Origin: Anaerolineae bacterium
GTDB lineage: Bacteria; Chloroflexota; Anaerolineae; J102
DNA length: 48,598 nucleotides
Direction of reading: 5' to 3'
Assembly: GCA_026991225.1 (NCBI GenBank)
Contig: JALXCB010000123.1
Span: forward strand, 1 to 48,598
The position numbers and the translations under genes were made by a program. The notes under the pieces were generated by a model that saw only the letters and a program-made list of their open reading frames with translations, ran no database searches and was not told where the DNA came from. This document shows, piece by piece, positions 36,436-44,415 of this stretch (positions are counted from its first letter, which is position 1; the number at the start of each line of letters is the position of its first letter).

Positions 36436-36464
36436 TTGAAACATGCCTTCCTTCTGGCAATAAT
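36436..36464 (+). promoter_or_regulatory. Sigma70 promoter for a candidate small RNA
   Basis: TTGAAA (36436-36441), 17 bp spacer, AATAAT (36459-36464). No protein gene follows on this strand; the next signal is an intrinsic terminator 50 bp on. Confidence 0.5.
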
Positions 36465-36470
36465 AGAGTT

Positions 36471-36555
36471 ACCATTTTAGCGCCATTTGCAATGGCGAGA
36501 GGGTTTTCAGGGGCGAAGGCGTCGGTTAGCGAGAGGCCGACGCCTTCGGTTTTTT
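36471..36555 (+). ncRNA. Candidate ~85-nt small RNA
   Basis: Between a promoter and a strong plus-strand terminator lies a short non-coding segment. It begins with a perfect hairpin CGCCATT-TGC-AATGGCG (36481-36497). Then comes a single-stranded purine-rich linker (AGAGGGTTTTCAGGGG), then the terminator stem. The layout (hairpin, exposed GA-rich linker, terminator) is that of trans-acting small RNAs. The 3' end overlaps the stop codon of the convergent GT39-PA14-NHL gene. No known family is recognised. Confidence 0.45.
36514..36555 (+). terminator. Strong intrinsic terminator (plus strand)
   Basis: Stem CGAAGGCGTCGG/CCGACGCCTTCG (12 bp, perfect), 11-nt loop, GG then TTTTTT. The T tract is only on the plus strand, where no protein gene ends, so it must serve an RNA gene or act mainly as a hairpin at the 3' end of the minus-strand gene. 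Confidence 0.8.
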
Positions 36556-39500
36556 ATTGTCCGAATGCGGTGACTCGACAGAGATCAGGATCGGTAACCA
36601 CAATCATGCCCGCGCCCGCAGCCACGCCCAGCGTGCGATTGAACCGCCCCTCGCCCGCGCCCTTCCCGCCCAACTGGCCCCGAGGCCGCAATCCCGGCTC
36701 ATACGCCAACACCCGCCCTTCTTCCGGATCGGTGAGAAAGATGCGCCCGTCGGGAAGCGTGGCGATGTGGGGCGATTCCACCGTATTGGAGCGTGGCCCG
36801 GCCGCCGTGCGACTCGCGCCCGTCTCCCGATTCAACACCCACACCACGCCTGCGGCCGGATCGGCAGCGTAGATGAAGCCGTCGGGACCCAGTACGACGT
36901 CGGTGGGCTGGCCGCCATCCCGCGGCCCGGCGAAGGCGGCCAGGAACGCGCCCTCCTCATCCGCCTGCACCACCCGACCGCCGCCTGTATCCGCAATGTA
37001 GAAATCGCCGTCGGGTGCGATATCCAGCCCGCGGGGATGGTAGAGCGCCAGGTCGCGGCCGATCTCGCCCAGGAATTCGCCATCGCTCCACAGAGAAATA
37101 ACGCCCGTGGCCGCGTCCAGCACGGCGATGGTTTCATCCGGGGTGATGGCGATGTCGAAAGGCTCGGTAAACTGGCCCGGCCCATCGCCCGCTTCGCCCC
37201 AGGCGTCCGCGAAAGCCCCCTCCTCATCCAGGACGACGACGCGATGGTTGCCTGTATCGGCCACGTAGACCATGCCATCCCCATCCACAGCCACGCCCGC
37301 GGGGTGGGATAGCTGGTTCTCGCCCGATCCGCACGCTCCGTACGTCCACAGCACGGGCAGATCGAGGGGCGCGAAGTCGCCCAGTTCGCCCGAAGGCGGC
37401 GCGGGGGGATGTGCGCTTTCGGGCGGGACTTGAGGTCCGGTGGGATCCAGTCCCGGCTGGAATGGCGTCGGGGTTTGGGGCAAGGACGGCAGGATGGCGT
37501 CGGAGAGTGCGCCCTCGACCGGGCGCAGATAGCGGCTTGGCAGCAGGGTCTTCTTGCCGCCGGGGGGTTGCCACCACAGCTCCATGGCTCGGGAGCCGCC
37601 CAGATCGCTGTACAGCACCTCGATATCATGCCATCCTGACGAAAGCTCGATCGCGCCCTCCTTGTATTCCGCGCCATGCTGGCCGCTGTTATCCACCACG
37701 AACTTGCCATCCACATACACCAGCGAGCCGTCATCGGAGCGGGAGCCAAAAATATAGACGCCATCGACGGGCGCGGCCACCTTCCCCACCCAGCGCACGG
37801 AATAAGGCGAGGGCACGGCGTCATTGGGCGCGATAAAGAGATCGCGCTGGACCTGCACCGGCTCGCCCGTCCAGTCCGGGCTGCGATAGTAATATCCTAC
37901 CAGCCCGTTGGATGCGCCGGGCAGGGTGTAGAAGGCGCTGGCCGGAATGGGTTGAAGCCCGGCGTCGCGCGGCGTCATCCACGCCAGTTGCAATCGGCCC
38001 GGATGCTCTCCCGCGACATACTCCAGTCGCAGGGCCTGGAACCCGGCGGCCAGCGACATCATCTGCTTGGCGCTCCCATTCTCCACCGACAGGACTTCCC
38101 GGTCATCGAGATACAGGGTCGCTCGCCCGCCTTCCGCAGTCAACGCCAGACGATAGTCGCCAAACGTCGGGGCCAGCAACGCGCCTTCATAAATTGCGGT
38201 GAAGGGAGGCAGCAAGGGCTGATCATCGGGCGCGGTAAAGTCAAAATCAATGGCCGCGACTTTGTCCTGACGCACGGACGGTTGGGTTCGGTCCGTCCCA
38301 GCCCAATAGGTCACGGTCAGCCCTTGGGCCTCGACAAAAGCGGAGGCGGGGATGAGGTAGCTGAGGAACAGAGTGCGGCCATAGCGATCCTGGTGGGCCT
38401 GGAAGATGCCAGTGGGATAAAGCTGCTGCAACAGGGCCAGCATTTCCTCATCCTTGGGCTCGAAAATGAAAAGAGCGTCGCCCGCGGGCGGCTGGCGCAG
38501 AGGGATATGCTGGCTGGGGTTCAGTGGAATGACATCGCGTTCGCCGCCGATGAAGCGAATGGCCGCGTGGCCGACATATTGCGGGTCGAGATAGATGGTC
38601 AGGTCATCGGGTTGCCGGGCCAGAAATTCGCCGATGGCCGACTCTTCGGGGCTGTACGCGTACCAGACCGCGGGATTCACGGCCTGCACGCGGAAATACG
38701 CGTTCAGATTCGCGCCCATGACGATGACGACCAGCGCCGTGAGCAGGGCGAACAGGGGACGGGTGCGTTTCTCGCCAAAGGCCCGTCGCCACGCCAGCCA
38801 TAAGAGTGTAAACGTCACCGCGACCAGCAGGTAGATGAGGGGGATGAGGCCGATGGGACGGCGGGCGTTGGGCGCTTCGTGGGCCACGGTCAGCACAGCC
38901 AGGCTGGCCACGCTGCCGAACCAGAGGAGATAGAGCGCGGGCAGTTCCTTCCAGAACCAACGCGCGGCCCAGATCAATCCCAGCACGAACAGAATTCCCA
39001 CCACCGCGTGGAGCATGGGCGCGCCGGGCAGATTGTTCAGCGCCGCCATGTCGCCCTGTGCGTTGAACATGAGCAGAACTTTGCGCAGGTTCGACCAGAC
39101 AGGTGCGTAGCTCCCCGCGGCTTCCACATCCCGGAAGACAGAGATGCGATTCATGCGGATGAGGAAAATCGACCAATGGCGGACCACATACGCGGCCAGG
39201 GGCGCCGCGGCCACGACTGCGCCCGCCAGGAAAATCCCCATCCCCTCCAGGCCCCGCCGCCATCGCGCCCGATGAGCCAGCAGCCAATAGGCGAAATAGG
39301 CGGCCATGAAGAAGGGGATGACGCGGTAAGCGGTGTACGTGTTCAGCCCCAGGGCCAGCAGCCCGCCCGAAAGCGCCCACCAGCGCCTGCGTCCCGTCTT
39401 CAACGCCTTGATCAGCAGCCACACCTGCAAGCTCAGCACCAGCGGCACGAGAATAAGCTCGTAGACAATGCGGCTGAAGGTGATATGCCAGCGGTCCGCG

Positions 39501-40246
39501 GCCAGCAGCGCGGCCGAGAGCAGGGCGATGCGCTGGTCGTAGAGCTCGCGGGCCAGGGCGTAGAAAGCCAGAATGGTGAGGACGCCCGCGGTGGCGGAGA
39601 CCATACGCATGGCGACCACGCTCTGGCCGAAGAGATGGATATAGAGGGCGATGAGATAGGTGAAGAGGGTGGCCTGGCCCTCGTTGGTCTCGGCGTAAGG
39701 GGTGTAAGACGCGCCCGCCAGCCATTTCAACGCGTCCAGGCCGTTGTTGGCCTCGTCCGATTGCAGGCCATGGGGGTAGAGATTCAGCGCATAGAAGCGG
39801 GCGAAGATGGCCACGGCCAGAATGAGCGCCAGGGCGAGCATGACCGTGCGACGGCGCAGCACGCCCGCGTAAAAGGGCCGCGCCGCTCGAACGTCGGCCT
39901 CGGGATCGGGCGAAGGCTCATCCCACCAGACCCCAGCGAAAAACAGCAGCATCCCCCCCACCCACAGCCAGAAAGCCCAACCGCCGTACTGTTCTCGGGC
40001 GAAGCCAGCCAGCGCGGCCATGAGGACCAGCGCGCCGCCCGCCACCGCCGTTCCCCAGCCGATGCGATCCCAACGACGCCGCGGGGGCAACGCGGGCCAG
40101 CCCCGCGGGCCCGCAGCAAACCAGGCGAACACGCCCCCCACAATCAGGTAAAGGAAGACGCCCGCGCGCACATTCCCTTCCCCCAGCCATTTTTGGGCGA
40201 AGGTTGCCAGGATGAGCGCAAGCAGCAGGCCCAGAAGAGAGCGCAT
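36554..40246 (-). CDS. GT39-like membrane glycosyltransferase fused to two PA14 domains and an NHL propeller
   Basis: A 1230-aa protein. The N-terminal ~560 residues have about a dozen hydrophobic helices and the GT39/PMT-like first loop with acidic pair (LYPHGLQSDEANNGLDALKW), suggesting a polyprenyl-phosphate-sugar-dependent transferase. It continues with two PA14-like beta domains (EGALLAPTFGDYRLALTAEG...; WVGKVAAPVDGVYIFGSRSD then DGSLVYVDGKFVVDNSGQHG). A Pro-rich linker and an NHL beta-propeller follow (SHPAGVAVDGDGMVYVADTG, FTEPFDIAITPD, YHPRGLDIAPDGDFYIADTG). The start at 40246 (MRSLLGLLLALILATF) is chosen; residues upstream are repeat DNA. It may act on surface glycans or glycoproteins. 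Confidence 0.82.
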   Translation of the reverse strand: MRSLLGLLLALILATFAQKWLGEGNVRAGVFLYLIVGGVFAWFAAGPRGWPALPPRRRWDRIGWGTAVAGGALVLMAALAGFAREQYGGWAFWLWVGGMLLFFAGVWWDEPSPDPEADVRAARPFYAGVLRRRTVMLALALILAVAIFARFYALNLYPHGLQSDEANNGLDALKWLAGASYTPYAETNEGQATLFTYLIALYIHLFGQSVVAMRMVSATAGVLTILAFYALARELYDQRIALLSAALLAADRWHITFSRIVYELILVPLVLSLQVWLLIKALKTGRRRWWALSGGLLALGLNTYTAYRVIPFFMAAYFAYWLLAHRARWRRGLEGMGIFLAGAVVAAAPLAAYVVRHWSIFLIRMNRISVFRDVEAAGSYAPVWSNLRKVLLMFNAQGDMAALNNLPGAPMLHAVVGILFVLGLIWAARWFWKELPALYLLWFGSVASLAVLTVAHEAPNARRPIGLIPLIYLLVAVTFTLLWLAWRRAFGEKRTRPLFALLTALVVIVMGANLNAYFRVQAVNPAVWYAYSPEESAIGEFLARQPDDLTIYLDPQYVGHAAIRFIGGERDVIPLNPSQHIPLRQPPAGDALFIFEPKDEEMLALLQQLYPTGIFQAHQDRYGRTLFLSYLIPASAFVEAQGLTVTYWAGTDRTQPSVRQDKVAAIDFDFTAPDDQPLLPPFTAIYEGALLAPTFGDYRLALTAEGGRATLYLDDREVLSVENGSAKQMMSLAAGFQALRLEYVAGEHPGRLQLAWMTPRDAGLQPIPASAFYTLPGASNGLVGYYYRSPDWTGEPVQVQRDLFIAPNDAVPSPYSVRWVGKVAAPVDGVYIFGSRSDDGSLVYVDGKFVVDNSGQHGAEYKEGAIELSSGWHDIEVLYSDLGGSRAMELWWQPPGGKKTLLPSRYLRPVEGALSDAILPSLPQTPTPFQPGLDPTGPQVPPESAHPPAPPSGELGDFAPLDLPVLWTYGACGSGENQLSHPAGVAVDGDGMVYVADTGNHRVVVLDEEGAFADAWGEAGDGPGQFTEPFDIAITPDETIAVLDAATGVISLWSDGEFLGEIGRDLALYHPRGLDIAPDGDFYIADTGGGRVVQADEEGAFLAAFAGPRDGGQPTDVVLGPDGFIYAADPAAGVVWVLNRETGASRTAAGPRSNTVESPHIATLPDGRIFLTDPEEGRVLAYEPGLRPRGQLGGKGAGEGRFNRTLGVAAGAGMIVVTDPDLCRVTAFGQ

Positions 40247-40271
40247 GGGTGGGTTCAGGCGACACGAGCGA

Positions 40272-40456
40272 TGGCTCGCCGATACGGATGAAAGCGCCTC
40301 GCGGCCAGGGCGGCGCGGGAAGCCAACACGTGAAACGTGATGCGTAATGCGTAATGAGCTCACGTTTCACGTTTTCACGCATCACGTCCGCTGCTGGCTC
40401 GCTCAACGTCGGCATGGCGATCCTTCCGCAACCGCAGCCAACATTCTATTTTCCTA
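40272..40456 (+). repeat. Composite intergenic element, copy 6
   Basis: Plus strand: M1 GCTCGCCGATACGGATGAAA, M2 CTCGCGGCCAGGGCGG then GCGCGGGAAGCC, heptamers CGTGAAA CGTGATG CGTAATG CGTAATG, spacer AGCTCACG, return arm TTTCACGTTTTCACGCATCA, M4 GGCTCGCTCAACGTCGGC and GCGATCCTT, M5 CTATTTTC. It fills the gap between the methyltransferase and GT39-PA14-NHL genes. The methyltransferase stop (TAG, minus, 40448-40446) is formed by M5. Confidence 0.85.
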
Positions 40457-41246
40457 GCAGCGGCTTTTGGGCGATGACGGCGAAGACGCGATGATGGACG
40501 CGCAGAGGCTCTTCGGGGAAGTGTTCGCGCAGGAGTTGAGCCAAATCGGCGTCGAACGCGGCGATGGTTTCAGGCGGCAGGCCCGCGGCGGCCACGCCCG
40601 CGCTGGCGCGAATGCGACCCCGCCACGCCTCGTGAGTGTAGATGGCGTCCACGTCGAAGGAGAAGGTCTCGATGTCGGTGAATCGGGCCAGGGCCAGGTC
40701 GGTGAGCCAGTCGCGGTAAACGCCCGTGCTGCCCGACAGCTTCAGAACTTCGAGATCGGCCCAGGGAGGATTATAACGGATGATGAGCTGTTCGGTGGCC
40801 TCGACCACGTTGCCCGGGAGGGGGATCCAGTCGAAATGGGCGAGAACGACTTTGCCGCCCGGCTTCAGCACCCGACGCACCTCGTCCGCGGCCCGAGCCC
40901 GATCGAACCAATGCCAGCACTGGCCCGCGCTGACCACGTCGAAGCGTCCGGCAGGGAAAGGCAGACGCTCGGCCACGGCCCGCACCGCGTCCAGTTCCAG
41001 GCCCTCCTCCTGGGCCAGACGCCGGGCGACCTCAAGCAGAGGCGCGGCCCGATCCAGCGCGGTAACGTCAGCCCCGCGGGCCGCGAAGCCCCGGGCGAGC
41101 GCGCCTGTGCCCGTTCCCAGATCGAGCAGGCGTTGGCCGGGCTGGCCTACGTCGAAGGTTTGCAGGCGGCGGAAGAGTTCGGGCGGGAACCCGGCCCGAT
41201 GCCGGGCGTAATCCGCGGCCGTGCGTCCGAAGTCGATGGCGTCCAT
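40446..41246 (-). CDS. Class I SAM-dependent methyltransferase
   Basis: Rossmann-fold methyltransferase of 266 aa. Motif I LLDLGTGTGALARGFAARGA binds SAM; VTALDRAAPLLEVARR, AVAERLPFPAGRFDVVSAG (motif with acidic loop), CWHWFD and RRVLKPGGKVVLAHF follow in the usual order. The sequence resembles Methyltransf_11 proteins (TAM/UbiE-like). The substrate is unknown. The ATG follows the stop of the DUF4160 gene without spacing. The stop is provided by module M5 of a composite repeat. Confidence 0.9.
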   Translation of the reverse strand: MDAIDFGRTAADYARHRAGFPPELFRRLQTFDVGQPGQRLLDLGTGTGALARGFAARGADVTALDRAAPLLEVARRLAQEEGLELDAVRAVAERLPFPAGRFDVVSAGQCWHWFDRARAADEVRRVLKPGGKVVLAHFDWIPLPGNVVEATEQLIIRYNPPWADLEVLKLSGSTGVYRDWLTDLALARFTDIETFSFDVDAIYTHEAWRGRIRASAGVAAAGLPPETIAAFDADLAQLLREHFPEEPLRVHHRVFAVIAQKPLLGK

Positions 41247-41507
41247 TTATTCGAGCGGTGGCAATTTGTAAAGTGGTTGATAATGGGTAGCTCGATTCCA
41301 AAGGTCGAACAGCCCCTCTTGATGCTGCGAGGCCCATTCAACGACAAGCCCCAAGGCGCGCGGGGGCAGCTTACCGCCTATCACAGTGAGGGTGCGAATG
41401 TCAATGACCACCTGATATTCCCCATAGAAAGCATGAAAGTGAGGAGGGGGGTGGTCATCGAAATACATGCGGACGATAATGCCAAAAAAGCGGCAGATTT
41501 CAGGCAT
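41247..41507 (-). CDS. DUF4160 protein (possible toxin-antitoxin partner)
   Basis: 86 aa with the full DUF4160 pattern: MPEICRFFGIIVRMYFDDHP, PPHFHAFYGEY, VIDIRTLTVIGGKLPPRALG, VVEWASQHQEGLFDLWNRAT. It is encoded immediately after, and overlapping by 8 bp, a DUF2442 gene. The two families very often occur together and are listed as putative toxin-antitoxin modules; which is the toxin is not established here. Confidence 0.9.
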   Translation of the reverse strand: MPEICRFFGIIVRMYFDDHPPPHFHAFYGEYQVVIDIRTLTVIGGKLPPRALGLVVEWASQHQEGLFDLWNRATHYQPLYKLPPLE

Positions 41508-41799
41508 GCATCCTCTGTAAATCGCGTAATTTGGGGAAAAGGTCCTCAGGGCTTTTGCTCGTCACCTGAAGATAGAGCGCGTCAGGACACAAGTCGATTT
41601 CATCTCCCCAGACAACGCTGCCTTCCGGCCCCACAGCGACCTGAGAGAAAACCTGCTCATCCAGCAAAGGGGCGAATACACCTGTCCCAACTTTGTCACT
41701 CAAATCGACAACGCCCTCCACACCGTCGTCGTACCGTAAAAACAGACGGTATCCTGGCAGGGCTTTCACTTGAACGAGTTGAGGGCGATCTTCATGCAT
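41500..41799 (-). CDS. DUF2442 protein
   Basis: 99-aa protein: VKALPGYRLFLRYDDGVEGV followed by VDLSDKVGTGVFAPLLDEQV, then VVWGDEIDLCPDALYLQVT, the conserved DUF2442 sequence. AGGA precedes the ATG at 41799. First gene of the DUF2442-DUF4160 pair; the methyltransferase gene follows without a gap, so all three may be cotranscribed. Confidence 0.9.
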   Translation of the reverse strand: MHEDRPQLVQVKALPGYRLFLRYDDGVEGVVDLSDKVGTGVFAPLLDEQVFSQVAVGPEGSVVWGDEIDLCPDALYLQVTSKSPEDLFPKLRDLQRMHA

Positions 41800-41873
41800 A
41801 TGTCATCCTAAGGGATTGGGTTACAAGCATTTTACATGATCCTCAACACGCTGACAAGGGAGTCCAAAAGGCA

Positions 41874-42130
41874 GGGTGCGTCCCAAATTATTGGCAGACA
41901 TTTGCCGAGTAAACTCGGGCTCTTTAGGCGCAAGCCCCCTCCTTTGCTTCCTCCCCCGCTTCGAGACGGGCGGGGGAGGAGATAAGGAAGGAGGATTCGA
42001 TGGCGCCGGTGGTCGCCCTTCGGCGACCATTTGTTGGCATGATTTTGGACGGCGTAGGCCGTCCACTGGCCGCAGGCCTGAAGAGTTCGACTTCAGTCGG
42101 CTGGATGACGCCAAATTTCTGGGACGCACC
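41874..42130. mobile_element. Non-autonomous MITE-like hairpin-chain element with target duplication
   Basis: A 257-bp block with inverted ends GGGTGCGTCCCAAATT and AATTTCTGGGACGCACC is flanked by a perfect 10-bp direct repeat CCAAAAGGCA (41864-41873 and 42131-42140), the mark of transposition. It encodes no protein. Inside is a chain of hairpins: CCGAGT-AA-ACTCGG, GGC-GCAA-GCC, TCCTCCCCCGC...GGGCGGGGGAGGA, TCGCC-CTTC-GGCGA, GGACGGC-GTAG-GCCGTCC, GGCC-GCA-GGCC, CGACT-TC-AGTCG. The inverted ends match the element at 24570-24769. The transposase family that moves it was not identified. Confidence 0.82.
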
Positions 42131-42158
42131 CCAAAAGGCAACCAGCATGAGCGCCAAA

Positions 42159-42312
42159 CTACGCGCTTTTCCCCACCACCTCATAATGCACCACGGTGGA
42201 TCCGAATTCCAGCAGGAAGTCTCTTCAGGATAGTATTTGGCGGCCTCCACGTCCTCGCCCGCGAAGGCCCGGATCGCGTCCAGGCTCTCCCAGAAGGTCA
42301 TAGTGATGAAAC
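42159..42312 (-). pseudogene. Antibiotic biosynthesis monooxygenase (ABM) domain remnant, frameshifted
   Basis: Minus strand frame 1 encodes ITMTFWESLDAIRAFAGEDV then EAAKYYPEE, the conserved core of small ABM-domain proteins. After GAAGAG the sequence continues in another frame as DFLLEFGSTVVHYEVVGKSA followed by TAG, the matching C-terminus of the family. A loss of about four bases explains the shift. The N-terminal half is missing; family F repeats replace it upstream. The MITE-like element lies just downstream, so the locus has been eroded by repeats. Confidence 0.75.
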
Positions 42313-42396
42313 AGGAAAACCGGTAAACCAGAAAAACCGGGCCGCGTCGCTCTCCCGCCCGGTCTACTGGCCTACCGGTTTCCTGGTCTACCAACA
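42313..42396. repeat. Heptamer palindrome, family F (CCGGTAA/CCTGGTC)
   Basis: CAGGAAA ACCGGTA AACCAGA AAAACCGG faces GGTCTAC TGGCCTA CCGGTTT CCTGGTC TACC, a 7-bp-period inverted repeat, where the N-terminal half of the ABM gene should be. Confidence 0.65.
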
Positions 42397-42402
42397 CTTT
42401 TT

Positions 42403-42582
42403 CAAAATAGGCGCCACGAGCAAAGACTCGCCGATACAGACGAAAATGAGGACACGGATTGACACGGCCTTCGGTCACAGATTTTCAAATTATCCGTGTT
42501 TTTCTGTGTTCATCCGTGTTCTATTCTCGGAACAGCGAGTGGCAGGTGACGATTCACAAAGAACCTGCCACTTGCCACCTGC
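42403..42582 (+). repeat. Composite repeat cluster upstream of hutU 3' end (copy 9)
   Basis: It holds TTTTCAAAATAGG (M5, reversed), M1 (CTCGCCGATACAGACGAAAATG), a palindrome built on ACACGGATTGACACGG/CCGTGTTTTTCTGTG (42450-42525), CTATTCTCGGAACAG (M5-like), then family E heptamers (ACCTGCC ACTTGCC ACCTGCT). The hutU TGA stop is at the edge of family E. With the two preceding features it accounts for the 780-bp gap after the DUF2442 gene. Confidence 0.7.
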
Positions 42583-44229
42583 TCACTTCAGCATCGGCAT
42601 CCAGATGCCTTTCTCTTTGGCCGTGCGGATGGCGATGTCGTAACCAGCGTCCGCGTGACGCACCACGCCCGTGCCCGGATCGGTGGTCAGCACCCGTTGC
42701 AGCCGCTTCGCGGCTTCGGGCGTGCCGTCGGCCACGATGACCATGCCCGCGTGCTGGCTGTACCCCATGCCCACGCCGCCGCCGTGATGGAAGCTGACCC
42801 AGGTGGCGCCGCCCACCGCGTTGATCAACGCGTTGAGGATGGGCCAATCGCTGATGGGGTCGGAGCCGTCCTTCATGCCCTCGGTCTCCCGGTTGGGGCT
42901 GGCCACCGAGCCCGCATCCAGATGGTCGCGGCCGATGACGATGGGCGCGGAGACCTCACCGCTGGCCACCAGCTCGTTGAACTTGAGCCCGGCCCTGGCC
43001 CGGTCGCCATAGCCCAACCAGCAGATGCGGGAGGGCAGGCCCTGGAATTTGACCTTCTTCTGAGCCATTTTGATCCACCGCACCAGATGATGGTCGTCGG
43101 GGAAGAGTTCGATGATGGCTTCGTCGGTGCGGTAGATGTCCTTGGGATCGCCGGAGAGGGCTACCCAGCGGAAGGGGCCTTTGCCTTCGCTGAAGAGAGG
43201 GCGGATGTAGGCGGGCACGAAGCCGGGGTAGTCGAAGGCGTTGGTCACGCCTGCGTCGTAGGCCATCTGCCGCAGGTTGTTGCCGTAGTCGAAAACCACC
43301 GCGCCCCGTTCCTGGAACGCGAGCATGGCTTCCACGTGCCGGGCCATGGACTGCATGGCCAGCTCCTTGAACTTCTGGGGATCGCTCTGGCGCAGGGCCA
43401 GGGCCTCGTCGAAGCACATGCCCGCGGGATAGTAGTAGAGCGGGTCGTGGGCGCTGGTCTGGTCGGTGACCACGTCCGGGGTGATGCCGCGGCGCACCAG
43501 TTCGGGAAGGACCTCGGCCGTGTTGCCCAGCAGCCCGATGGAAAGAGGCTCCTCCTTCTCCAAAGCCTGATCCACCAGACGCAGGGCGTCGTCCAGGTCC
43601 TCGGCCACCGTGTCCAGATACGCGGTCTCCAGCCGCCGCTGGATGCGATGGGGATCGATTTCGACGATGAGGCCCACGCCCTCGTTCATGGTGATGGCCA
43701 GGGGCTGGGCTCCGCCCATCTCGCCCAGACCGCCCGTGAGCACGAATTTGCCCTTGAGGGAATGCCAGCCGTTCTGGGTGGCCAGGGAGGCCAGGGTCTC
43801 GTAGGTGCCCTGGAGGATGCCCTGGGTGCCGATGTAGATCCACGAGCCCGCGGTCATCTGGCCGTACATGATCAGGCCTTTGGCCTCCAGTTCATCGAAC
43901 ACCTCCCAGGTGGCCCATTTGGGCACCAGGTTCGAGTTGGCGATGAGCACACGGGGTGCGTCTTCGTGGGTCCTGAACACGGCCACGGGCTTGCCCGACT
44001 GGATGAGCAGGGTGTCATCCACGTCCATCTTGCGCAGGGTGTCGAGGATGGCGTCGAAGCTTTCCCAGTCGCGGGCGGCTTTGCCCCGGCCGCCATAGAC
44101 GATGAGATTTTCGGGATCGCCTGCGACTTCGGGGTCGAGGTTGTGCTGAATCATGCGGTAGGGCGCTTCCAGCAGCCAGTTTTTGCAATGGAGTTGGGTT
44201 CCCCTGGGGGGATGCACAACGCGTGCCAT
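42583..44229 (-). CDS. hutU: Urocanate hydratase
   Basis: Second enzyme of histidine degradation, adding water to urocanate with tightly bound NAD as an electrophile. The 548-aa protein is full length: [34 protein letters not shown], the NAD motif [45 protein letters not shown] with the active-site Cys, and [15 protein letters not shown]. The ATG at 44229 has AGGAGA upstream, formed at the M5 end of a composite repeat. No other hut gene is adjacent; glutamate made from histidine would link with the racemase operon only metabolically. Confidence 0.96.
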   Translation of the reverse strand: MARVVHPPRGTQLHCKNWLLEAPYRMIQHNLDPEVAGDPENLIVYGGRGKAARDWESFDAILDTLRKMDVDDTLLIQSGKPVAVFRTHEDAPRVLIANSNLVPKWATWEVFDELEAKGLIMYGQMTAGSWIYIGTQGILQGTYETLASLATQNGWHSLKGKFVLTGGLGEMGGAQPLAITMNEGVGLIVEIDPHRIQRRLETAYLDTVAEDLDDALRLVDQALEKEEPLSIGLLGNTAEVLPELVRRGITPDVVTDQTSAHDPLYYYPAGMCFDEALALRQSDPQKFKELAMQSMARHVEAMLAFQERGAVVFDYGNNLRQMAYDAGVTNAFDYPGFVPAYIRPLFSEGKGPFRWVALSGDPKDIYRTDEAIIELFPDDHHLVRWIKMAQKKVKFQGLPSRICWLGYGDRARAGLKFNELVASGEVSAPIVIGRDHLDAGSVASPNRETEGMKDGSDPISDWPILNALINAVGGATWVSFHHGGGVGMGYSQHAGMVIVADGTPEAAKRLQRVLTTDPGTGVVRHADAGYDIAIRTAKEKGIWMPMLK

Positions 44230-44237
44230 GAGATTGT

Positions 44238-44396
44238 CTCCTGTTTTGAAAATAGGATTCGGATCAGGATTAGGATTGAGACAACGTTGGGCGAGTCTGC
44301 AACAGGCGTGATGCGTGAAAGCGTGAAACGTGAGCTCATTACGCATCACGCATCACGTTTCACGGCCCGCCAGCCTGGCCGCGAGACGTTTTCTTC
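44238..44396 (-). repeat. Composite intergenic element, copy 7
   Basis: Minus strand: M2 CGCGGCCAGGCTGGCGGGCC, heptamers CGTGAAA CGTGATG CGTGATG CGTAATG, spacer AGCTCACG, return arm TTTCACGCTTTCACGCATCA, M4 GCAGACTCGCCCAACGTTGT, a run of degenerate GGATTN hexamer complements, and M5 CTATTTTCAAAACAGG, which continues directly into the hutU ribosome binding site. Confidence 0.85.
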
Positions 44397-44415
44397 TGAC
44401 CCATACCGTTGTTTG

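Noticed and set aside
40247-40363. N-terminal extension of the GT39-PA14-NHL protein
   Set aside because: The 39 residues are the translation of composite repeat copy 6; the natural hydrophobic N-terminus begins at the ATG at 40246.
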